Source of the DNA: Clitopilus passeckerianus
Lineage: Eukaryota > Basidiomycota > Agaricomycetes > Agaricales > Entolomataceae
DNA length: 64,000 nucleotides
Direction: 5' to 3'
NCBI GenBank assembly: GCA_944990035.1
Contig: CALYLX010000066.1
Coordinates: forward strand, 744,001-808,000
Translations under genes and position numbers: made by a program
Notes under the pieces: model-generated
Seen by the model: only the letters and a program-made list of their open reading frames with translations
Database searches by the model: none
What the model was told of the DNA's origin: nothing
Part shown: positions 12,842 to 21,151 of the stretch, piece after piece
Numbering within the stretch: position 1 is the stretch's first letter
Layout of the letters: every line of letters starts with the position of its first letter

Positions 12842-13416
12842 TTAAATGGTTCCCTCCCGGGCCAACTCCCTCAACCGATTGATCGTATGCTCAACGCCTC
12901 CCCCTATCCATCCATTCAGTTCCTGTTTGTCAGAAAGCCCAGTATCAGGGCAACCAGGGATCCCGTTTGCAAAACTAAATGTTAACAGGAGCTCTCCATT
13001 TTCGCCATACGAAATTAGGTTCGTGATGCGAGTACCGGTTTCATTTTCAAAAGTAAGCCTACAGACGAATTGAGTTCATCAACGTGATTCAAGTTCGAAA
13101 CGTTGGGGAAAAGGCTTGCGATGGTGTCTCCATACATTTCAACAACTTCAGTGACAGAGGCTGCCCCGCCAAAACTGACAGACCTTACAATCTATACAAC
13201 GTCTCATCTTAGCTGCCTGGGGGTTCGTGGTGATCGAGTTTTAAATACTTCATTGCCTTCATCGCTCACGACCTTGCACAAAGTAATGGCAGCTACAAAC
13301 GTTTTGGGTTCCCTCGCTTTCATGCCCAGACCTTTCCATACTTGTTCATGAGTCAAAACTGGCGTGGCACCAGGCGGATTAATCAAGCGAGTTGAAGCAA
13401 AACTGGGCTTGCTCAT
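12842..13416 (-). CDS. DUF1857 family protein (SRPBCC / Bet v1-like fold)
   Basis: Three exons are inferred: 13416-13249, 13191-13136 and 13058-12842, giving 146 residues with all joins in frame. The N-terminus reads STRLINPPGATPVLTHEQVW, then GLGMKAREPKTF, and the C-terminal part contains TFENETGTRITNLISY and VEHTINRLREL. This matches DUF1857, a small single-domain family in the START/Bet v1 superfamily that is usually found alone in fungi. The substrate or ligand is unknown. No signal peptide or membrane segment is present, so it is probably cytosolic. It is transcribed in the same direction as TSC2, but the 290-base gap allows separate promoters. Confidence 0.8.
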
Positions 13417-14108
13417 AGTAAGTATGGTGGTCGAGATAACTAATGCAATAGTCTGGGATGTTCTCGGTACGCACTCCATTAGTCTCGTATCCACCCCAGC
13501 TCCAATGTCAGGCGATTCATAGCATAGTCAACATTTCACAGCTTGCCAATGCGGGAAGGTGACGCCTTAAACAAGTATCGCGCTTGAGCAGACCCGTTGT
13601 GGAATTACTATCTTCTGCCAAGGACATTTAGCAGATAAAAACATGGTAAGTAAGCCACAAGTACTGTGTCAATGCCGAAGGTCGTGACTTGAAGCTGAGA
13701 GGTCGAAAAGCACACCACCCTCCCTGGGCTCGTTGTCCATACCTCAGTCCAGTGAATTTCCATTTTATCCCCTCCCCGCCGAAACCCCATTGTTGACTTG
13801 ACAGACGTCAGAGTACTGAATAGGCTCAATTGCTTCTAAATCCGCTACAGCCCTGATTTTGATACTGCCGCCTGACAAGAATGACACGAGCTGCCCAACT
13901 AGTCCGAACGTAGTTCGAACATGGGATACAATCATGACCTCAAGGAGCCAACAAGTCGTTCACAGAATCACCCAGTAGGAATTATAGTCCGAGAATTCCT
14001 AGAACATCGTATAGAGATCTAACAATATAATAGTACGGGCCGAATACAAGTAGTACTCCGAAGTCCAATTTTAGGTGAAGAAACCTTCACTATCAAACGA
14101 TGGACTTT
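13417..14108. other. Intergenic region
   Basis: This is the 5' flank of the DUF1857 gene and the 3' flank of the PAN-like secreted-protein gene. A minus-strand open frame of 73 codons at 13608-13829 has no recognisable feature. The segment around 13970-14060 is AT-rich. I see no RNA gene or clear repeat. Confidence 0.5.
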
Positions 14109-14881
14109 TCAGGAGCTCTTGCAATAACCGTCGCTGTCGGTGATATAGTCAATACTGCCATTAGGTTGAGTTTGTCCACCAGTATTGATAGCGTCGCTCT
14201 GATCATGGCAGGAGCTGAACAGGGAGCATGTAAGCTGGGGGCTACCGTCTTTGCCGTTGACATCATGGTAAGCTACGTTTGTAGTCAATATCCCACTTAT
14301 TTAAGATGTAGAAAAATAGCTTACTGTTGACGAAGGTGCAGCCAGAAACGGAGTTGCACATGGCCTTACATTCTAAGGAACCAATCAGTAAATTAACGAT
14401 ATTGCGACGAGAGTATGACTTACGAGCAACGGTATCAACAAGACCGTAAGTGAGGTAGTCACCTGCCTGTGTGGCACCGGTGAGATTGGAGAAGGTTTGA
14501 GTGTACCCGTCAGAAGGGGGAGGAGGGTTGTGGGGCTTGACGGGGCAATGAAGGAAAGGAAGGTCAAGATGGATCAAGTGAAGCAGCCTGCATATGAGCT
14601 GGAGACGTAATGCATTTCGTTAGAAAATAGCAAGGTCGTTGGAGCAAATATATACTTACGCCGCTCAGACAAGGGATATTCGGGAACCGTTCGGGATGGT
14701 CACCAAAGTACCAACCAGGCTTGTGGTTTTGGAGCCAAGGCGGGATAGGTGCACCGTAATGATTACCTGCACTCAAATCCACGCCAAACAAGTTCTGGCT
14801 AGTGGTGGAGATCGTCAACGGACTAGCAGCAACACCCGAAACTGCAATCGAGGCAGCACCAAGGACAGGAGTAAAACGCAT
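14109..14881 (-). CDS. Secreted cysteine-rich protein, PAN-like, resembling fruit-body-specific proteins
   Basis: The start at 14881 gives a clear signal peptide (MRFTPVLGAASIAVSGVAAS). An alternative ATG at 14917 would place 12 residues before it. Four exons are inferred, joined by three GTAAGT/GTAAGC introns, giving about 202 residues. The C-terminal half reads GDYLTYGLVDTVAQC, MCNSVSGCTFVN, then TYHDVNGKDG, LTCSLFSSCHD and GGQTQPNGSIDYI. The Cys spacing and the GCTFVN/LTCSLF pattern look like a PAN/Apple-type fold, which often binds carbohydrate or protein. The same pattern occurs in agaricomycete proteins named fruit-body-specific. That naming is from memory; the extracellular location is direct inference from the signal peptide. 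It is divergent from the MsrA gene across a 1.46-kb promoter region. Confidence 0.75.
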
Positions 14882-16339
14882 GGCTGATTCGGCCGAGAGA
14901 GGGGGAGTGAAGCTCACGAAAGAACGGATGTGAAATAGATCCCAAGAGAGGTCTGGAGAGTAAAGGGTATTTTCCTCTGCTTCTTATACTTCCTCCCATA
15001 TCATAAAACACCATCTGAATCGGATAATGATTTCCAGGTTCCCCCTGGCTCGTGTTTGCCGGCCCACAGTCGGCGTTTACAAGACACGCTTGGGCGACAG
15101 CGATTGAAAGTTCCTGGGTTCTGGGTTCTGAATAGGTTTCATTGAGGCTTCTCATCCAGCATGGGTATACAGTCGGGATGGAATGTTGACAGGTGTGGAA
15201 GTGTTTGATCCGGACTGTTCAGAGGGTGTCGCAGAGCGCTTCGATCAGCCTTTTAAGTCCGTCAACGTGATAACAGAGACCTGTAAGTAAGGACAAGAAG
15301 AGTTTTCTAGCTGCGCTTGCCGGATAAGACGTCCCGACCTCTTGGCGTCACTTGCGCGACGTGAACCGGAAGGTGACGAGGAAAAAGAGCTGGTTAGTTC
15401 GTTTTCTAGACAGCTGGTGCGCCTCGAAAATGCTACAGAAAAACCAGATGCTTGTAATTCCGCCCTGTGAGAGCGTGGCGGGCGTGAGCTCCTTTCATTA
15501 ACCTGCTAAACACCGATTTTATGATTGACAAGACTGCTTGATATGATGAGAGATGCTCTCATTGCCACTGTCATCTTGCGACCCTGAATAGATAGGAAAT
15601 GTTGGTGGTCGCGTACAGTGAAAGCATATGCGACATACATTCTGTGACATGAATTCAATCTTGCCTCCTCGGGAAACCTTCAGAAGAACGGTCGTAAGGA
15701 GGCACATGAATCTAAAAAGCAGGAGCGTACCTGATTTCACGGAGTGCCATACGTGGTTTCGTTACTTTCAATCTCTTGGCTGCTGTTGGCCGATAATACG
15801 TCGAACTGCCGTACGGTGGACCTTCTCGGTAAGCCGTTCAAGTGCCCACAGGGAGAGAACCCCAAAAGCTATAGACCGGTTAAGCGTTGAGGTGAGAGAC
15901 GTTCGGCCAGCCTTACGATAAACATGCTTGGTACTTTGAGAGCTAGTCAATGTTTTAGGCTTTCCTGGAGTGAGGCCTGTACGGGCGAAAGGCGGTTACA
16001 TCATGACGAGATACCGTGATAGTTCAATGAACTTCATGTGTTGGCGCCGGTTTTGATTCTCAGCACAATTTGATTGATCCTCTGTCATTATATTGCTTTA
16101 ACCTGCCAGAAGAACTTTGAACATTGACATGGTCGTGCAGACGCTGAAAGCGTCAAGCTCATCGAGGAAGGACTGAGGACGACGTCTCCGTGCACGTGCA
16201 CCGAATAGGTCCGATCTCCGAGAATTCCGTCCGATCACATCCTGCGTACACCTCCTCATCGGTGCTGAGCAAGCCACAGCATGGAGTTAGGTAAGGAGCA
16301 GAGCTCGACGCTGAATATCCACCTTGAATTGCGACAGCC
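14882..16339. other. Divergent intergenic region between secreted PAN-like gene and MsrA
   Basis: The two flanking genes point away from here, so the region should contain both promoters. Open frames in it are short and overlapping on both strands, without domains. I found no transposon ends or RNA gene. The length (1.46 kb) suits a regulated secreted-protein promoter, but no specific site could be identified. Confidence 0.5.
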
Positions 16340-17143
16340 ATGATCTCCAGCCGCCTGAAAGGTCTCTTCTCGCTGTTCTCAGTGACGAAGTTTGATCCTA
16401 CTGCATATCGGGCACCAATGTCGACAGGCAAGTCGGGTATCTACATTGCTGAAAGGGTTTTGAAGGCTAATTATAACTTGCCACTCTCTACAGCTGTTCA
16501 AACTACAGAAACGGCGACGTTCGCCTCAGGTTGCTTCTGGGGAGTTGAACACACCTTCCTGAAGCACTACCCACCTTCCCAAAATAAGGGAATTCTGAAG
16601 ACTGCCGTCGGATATACGGGTGGTAACCCCCTGGTCAAGAACCCATCGTACAAGAACGTCTGCAGCGGGGCAACTGATCATGCTGAATCTGTCAAAATTG
16701 AATTCGATCCCAGCATCGTCAGCTATGCAGAGCTGGTTGGTATGACCCTGCCGATTCATCTCATAGTCATACCTTGTTGACCTTTGGCCTCACAAATACC
16801 TTCAGAATTCTTCTATCGCACACATGATCCAACTACCGTGAACCGACAAGGTGGAGATACAGGAACTCGTACGCCTCTTCATACAGTCCATGGCAGCCTT
16901 ATCTAACTAGTATCTGGGACAGAGTACCGTTCGGCTATATTCTTCCATACACCAGAGCAAGAATCCGTGGCGAAACGGGTGACAGAGGAAGTGCAAGCGA
17001 AGCATTTCACGCCAAAGAAGCGGAAGATAGTTACCGAACTATCGCCAGCTGGGGAGTGGTGGGATGCGGAGGAGTATCACCAATTATATCTGTACAAGAA
17101 CCCGAGCGGATACCAGTGTCCCAGTCATCGCCTGCACTGGTGA
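16340..17143 (+). CDS. msrA: Peptide-methionine (S)-S-oxide reductase (MsrA)
   Basis: MsrA reduces methionine-S-sulfoxide in proteins using a catalytic Cys recycled by thioredoxin. Exons are 16340-16436, 16494-16739, 16806-16868 and 16923-17143, giving 208 residues in one frame. The family signature GCFWG with the catalytic Cys follows ATFAS. Further family blocks are [43 protein letters not shown], and the C-terminal EYHQLYL with [10 protein letters not shown]. Two starts are possible. ATG 16340 adds a basic, hydroxyl-rich leader ([14 protein letters not shown]...) that could target mitochondria. The internal ATG at 16418 (MSTGKSA...) would give a cytosolic form. Confidence 0.92.
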
Positions 17144-17485
17144 ATGTACCTTTTCCTCCTGCATACTAAGGCTTCGTGTGTAAACTAGGTTCTTCTAATA
17201 GTATGGATAAATGCGCTTGAATGTTCACAAGGATCGTTATATTGTAACGATTGGGTTATGCTACAATGCAATTATACAGTCGATGAATGTGCTCGTACCA
17301 GGCCTTAAGAAAGCCTTTGAAATGGTACCAGGGGTATGAGGTCAGGAATCTTGAATACAGGTGCGGATTGGATGACTTTTCTGCAGGCGCGTAAAGTCGT
17401 ATTGGGATGTTAGCAGTTGTCGAATACGTCTATAATCGGGATTCAACCTAGGCATGACTTGCGACGAAAGCTGAAGGCAGTTTAC
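17144..17485. other. Convergent 3' region
   Basis: MsrA ends at 17143 and the small membrane protein gene ends near 17486, so this should be mostly 3' UTR. It could hold a short additional 3' exon of the membrane protein gene (see that entry). Nothing else is recognised. Confidence 0.45.
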
Positions 17486-17944
17486 TTACCAATCCCATTC
17501 CCTTTTCACTCTCTTCTTTTTTCCCTCGAGGGAACCATAAGCTTCCTTGCTTGTCACCGCTTTCTCCTCCGGTCCTGGTTGCGTTATTGACCACACAATC
17601 CAACTCGACGCAAGCCTTCCCGTCACCCCAATCAATGCGCCTGTGATGCACGCGACCCCACAAAACACATAAATCGGGTACACCGCGTCCAAGAGGTACA
17701 TGACGACATTGTATGGTGTCCGGACAAAGAGATCAAATATGATGCTCAGAAACACGATGACAGGGGCAGCCAAGTACAAGATTATGGGGAGTGGCGAGAC
17801 GTAGTTGAGAGTGCGAGCAGTGATTGAAAATACAGAGGCAACCAAGCCTGCGATAGGTTGGAGGAGGCCCCCTAGAAGGCTGAGCGTTGAGGATATATAG
17901 GGAAGAAGCTGGGCCAAGCCAGGAGAATCTTCAATAGTGGCCAT
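17486..17944 (-). CDS. Small multi-pass membrane protein, uncharacterised
   Basis: ATG at 17944 opens a 152-residue frame. Hydrophobic segments lie at about residues 16-48, 50-72 and 80-112, separated by short polar turns (VRTPYNVV, GVTGRL). This suggests three or four transmembrane helices and a cytosolic basic tail (EGKKKRVKREWDW). No signal peptide or catalytic motif is visible and I do not recognise the family. A perfect GTAAGT donor overlaps the stop codon (TGG|TAAGT as read in frame). Use of a 42-base intron to CCTAG near 17450 would replace the stop with about 34 more residues, ending at 17342. The C-terminus is therefore uncertain. Confidence 0.65.
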   Translation of the reverse strand: MATIEDSPGLAQLLPYISSTLSLLGGLLQPIAGLVASVFSITARTLNYVSPLPIILYLAAPVIVFLSIIFDLFVRTPYNVVMYLLDAVYPIYVFCGVACITGALIGVTGRLASSWIVWSITQPGPEEKAVTSKEAYGSLEGKKKRVKREWDW

Positions 17945-18284
17945 TTCTGCGCTTATTTGCGCATCTATATCCCTTCAAAGGGAGTGGGTTTGTCTCGGGT
18001 ATGCCTCAGCGCTTGAAGGCGGGAGGCAAGTGCCGGTGAATAAACCTTACCCCGAGCTCGGTGATGGACCGTCACGTGTGCGCATACGCGTCACGAGATT
18101 TTAAATTTCAAATTCAAGATATAATTTCAGATCGTAAAACAGGCTCTCTATTGGCTAAACACACGGGAATGTAAGCCTGCACCTCTATGACCTGATTTAT
18201 TATTAGCACAATACTCAATCAGGCAAAATACCACTTGTTCATACCTTCTTAGCCCATACTAGTAGCTCAAGTCGAGCCCTTGGT
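17945..18284. other. Intergenic region
   Basis: This is the 5' flank of the small membrane protein gene and the 3' flank of the secreted Cys-rich gene. It contains an AT-rich patch at about 18100-18140. No gene or repeat is recognised. Confidence 0.45.
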
Positions 18285-18657
18285 CTAGCCAGTTGCCGTT
18301 GGAACGGCAGGGGTCAGGATGCACCCTTCCGGAAGTGCGGAATTGTCGAAGCATTTGACATACCCCCATATTCCACCGACAACGCAGCAACTGGCGCCAT
18401 TGACGCAGGCTAGTGGTTGTTCCGAAGTCAGCAACGCATTGGTATCACGCAAGAAGGATCATACGTTGCCCGAAGAGATCTGGATGCGTAATCCCACCGC
18501 AATATCCACCGACAGGGACAGTGGTCGTTGGCACAATGCTTGTCGTTTTGGTTGTAGGGGGGTCAAGGGTGTATGTCGTCGTTGCACCGAGTGCGGGGGT
18601 AGTGGCGAATGCAATTATAGCAATTGCGCTGAGCGTGGAAATTTTGAAGGAAGACAA
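18285..18657 (-). CDS. Small cysteine-rich secreted protein (apparent TTG in place of ATG)
   Basis: Exons 18657-18465 and 18409-18285 are joined by a 55-base GTATGA...CTAG intron, giving about 105 residues. The N-terminus is a signal peptide (SSFKISTLSAIAIIAF.. ending TPALGA). A Thr-rich stretch follows, then six Cys in YCGG, QPC, SCC, VKC and EGC contexts. This is the size and style of fungal small secreted proteins. The codon before SSFK is TTG, and there is no in-frame ATG between it and the upstream stop or the probable TATA box. Either a short upstream exon supplies the start, translation uses a non-AUG codon, or the start has been lost. No function is assigned. Confidence 0.6.
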
Positions 18658-18707
18658 CGTGTTGTATTCTGCAAGAGGTAGACGGGCTCTACTCCTCTTG
18701 AAGGCTG

Positions 18708-18716
18708 CCTTTATAG
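18708..18716 (-). promoter_or_regulatory. Probable TATA box of the small secreted protein gene
   Basis: On the minus strand this reads CTATAAAGG, about 50 bases before the TTG that opens the signal peptide. The spacing would place transcription initiation close to the coding frame. That makes an upstream ATG-containing exon unlikely but not impossible. Confidence 0.4.
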
Positions 18717-19661
18717 TTCCCAGAAGAGAAAGTTGAAACCTCAGCTCCTACTCCGATAGTTCACCGAGCACTAGGTACCGTGAAGACCTTCAGCTCGGAG
18801 ATGCATAATCAGTCGACGTAGATTTGTATCAGGTTACTTGTTCTGTAGATACGACCTCCCATCTCAACTTCAGCTCCTTTTCGTAAAGATACGTCCGCAT
18901 TCAGAAATACCGGCACATCTAGAGATATTTGATAGTGATTCTTCCCCCGAGACTGAGTTAAAATGCGAAGTCAAGGTTCGGCGTTTGTCAACTGATGATG
19001 ATGAAAATGATTTCTGTACGAAGCGCTCGGCAGCCGTGTAAATATTTGTACCTGAGTTTCTTACATCCACACAGGACAAACAAAGCGTTCTGAGAACCCC
19101 CCCATTGTGTCCGACTCCCGCCGCATACTCGCCTGCCATTGGCCTACTGTCAAGTCCTACGATTCGGACGTCTGAGAGTGATGGGTCGGATCGGTACGAG
19201 CAACAATAAAATTTTCCGGGCCTACCCTTTGTTGGGATTCGGGGGTCAGCGCAGGTTCCTTACAATGTCGCCGTCTCATCGCTGGAAAAGCTCTGTTTTG
19301 ACGTCTCTAAAGAGCCTTGGAAAGAGTATCACGACATCTCGTAGAGAAGCTACGCCCATTGAGAAACCAGGGCCTTGTTTTAGGCGTAGCTATATGACCG
19401 TCCGTCGAGCCAAATCACTTATTGAAGGAGTTACTCGTCAATTCCTTGTCGCTCAGACCCTCTCCAAAATCCAACCAAATTCTATGGTGTTGTTGATAAA
19501 CCGAAAAAACGAGTCGGAGATATTTTACCACGTGCACTACCTGTACAAGTTACCTGACCAGTCATTCTATTGACGTCCCGGTTCTACACACCCACAATTC
19601 CTTCCAAGCAAAATTCAAAGGACGCCCTTGGGTGTGTTCAGGAGGAGTCCGTGTAGCCGAT
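18717..19661. other. Gene-poor region
   Basis: A plus-strand frame of 144 codons (19139-19573) is the longest here. It has no family resemblance or typical exon context, so I do not call it. Otherwise nothing is recognised up to the inverted repeat at 19662. Confidence 0.4.
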
Positions 19662-19701
19662 TTGTAATACATCCAGCAATTGGTGGACAATGGTATTACA
19701 A
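19662..19701. repeat. Inverted repeat TTGTAATAC / GTATTACAA
   Basis: Nine-base perfect arms at 19662-19670 and 19693-19701 flank a 22-base loop. The arms resemble the AT-rich palindrome 30 bases further on. They could be the end of a small non-autonomous element or a transcriptional stem-loop. Confidence 0.5.
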
Positions 19702-19729
19702 TACGGCCCCCCTGAGCTGATTTAGTTAA

Positions 19730-19743
19730 TGTATTATAATACA
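19730..19743. repeat. 14-base perfect palindrome TGTATTATAATACA
   Basis: The sequence equals its own reverse complement. Variants of its core (ATTATAAT and close forms) recur at about 19778, 19812, 19846, 20769, 20801, 20866 and 20908, an unusually dense cluster for this window. Confidence 0.55.
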
Positions 19744-19869
19744 CATATGATTGTTACACCCGCAATCAGTGATATGACGCCCATTATAACGCAGATGGCA
19801 AGATTTCCGTATTATAATTCAGGTCAGGTCGATTACGGAGTGATTATATTATGTCAAGTAGTACATACA

Positions 19870-20200
19870 ATGGCCCTTTGGCTTAGTGGTTTTACTACGG
19901 TCGCTCATTTTTGGCACTCGAGGGTTCGATTCCCCGTTGTTGCAACTTTCTCTACCTGTTGTTTTTCCTCGCTCCTCAAGCTGGGCTGTCTCTTTTTGAT
20001 GGAGAATACTACAAAGTTTTCGAAGGGTCTTGTATTGGTCGGTCTATGCTCTAGCCGGCGCAAAAATAGCGAGCGGATACCCTTGCTTTCCAAATGCTCA
20101 ATACATGGTACACAAAGACCGCGTTCTTTCGTACAGAAAGCCAGTGACCACAGAGAGTAGAGATAAGTGATGATAAAAGGCAATGAGTCTTACTGCTGTC
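19870..20200 (+). mobile_element. Possible tRNA-related SINE with Pol III A and B boxes
   Basis: TGGCTTAGTGG near 19879 matches the Pol III A-box consensus. GGTTCGATTCC near 19924 matches the B-box consensus, at tRNA-like spacing (about 45 bases). The rest does not fold as a tRNA: the putative 5' and 3' acceptor strands (GGCCCTT and TTGTTGC) do not pair. This decayed tRNA head is typical of SINEs. A T-run (TTTTT) follows near 19962 and could terminate transcription, or the body may extend to about 20200. The right boundary and any target-site duplication are not established. The surrounding AT-rich palindromes fit an insertion-prone region. Confidence 0.45.
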
Positions 20201-21151
20201 TCTATTTCTGGCTGTTGATATATATTCTTCCCCTTGGTTGGTGGAGTTCAGCGTCGAACATGACTTTGATCATGGAATGTATAGAAAACCCTACCGATCT
20301 TTCGAGTTTCATCTGACCTTTTCAATATCGCAGATTGGGCCGCAGATGGCTCTGATTTACAGTGTATGTATAGTATATGACTCTATTAGTGCTCTATAAC
20401 GTGTCTACGTTAGGTATTTGTAGCTAGATAAGTAATACAATACAACCGAATTCTTGCTGGACCTCGAAGCTCGTCGGAGTAGGATTGTTCATTGATTGGC
20501 CTATCGGCAGAAGTTAGCCGCTCACTGTGCGGCCAATAGGCTTACGTTCGGCATCGTCGATCAAGCGGGGGTTCAATCATGCACATTTCGCCGCGTCTTC
20601 TGGACTTACTTTAGGATCTGGTTAACTAGTAATAGCACGGATTCGGAGCAAAATGTAGCGTGCTGGGAGCATGTAATAAGGCGTAGGAGAATTAGTGAAT
20701 TCTGAGTTTTCGGGTAGTAGGACCGGATTGCCGAGTCAATGCCCCCGCCCCTGATGTTACGTATTCAAATTATAATGCAGCCGCGAAGGGATTAAGTGCA
20801 ATTATAATGGGGCTCAGCAGGATTTCATTCCGGCAAAAATTGTCATTGAAGTCATCTGGGTAGGAATTATAGTATTTGTTCGATGTGGCTACTCATTGGA
20901 TACACACTATAATTCCCAAAAGTCGCTGGAGATATTGTAATACCTTTTTCCACTAATTGCTGGCTACATTACAACGCGTCTACACGCACTGTTGTGTCCA
21001 GAACATATACTCAAATGTTTTCATCCGTTCCGAAGTCCGATCAGATCACGAACGGATCAACTGGTATCGGAACTGTCCAAGCGCTTTCCAACGCTCGTCA
21101 CAGTTGCTGTCGCCTCTCACTTTCTGCAAATTGCCTCGCTGCTGGCCTGAG
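20201..21151. other. AT-rich intergenic region upstream of the dynamin-like gene
   Basis: It contains several ATTATAAT-type motifs (20769, 20801, 20866, 20908) and short, domain-free open frames. It should include the promoter of the dynamin-family gene, but no specific element is identified. Confidence 0.45.

Noticed and set aside
12895..12910. Suspected single-base deletion in the DUF1857 gene at a C-run
   Set aside because: Recounting the run gives five C, which keeps the frame (NGWIGGGVEHTINR). The gene is intact.
19139..19573. 144-codon plus-strand frame that could be a small gene
   Set aside because: No family resemblance, promoter or splice context, and it lies in a repeat-like, gene-poor region. 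Chance open frame is more likely.
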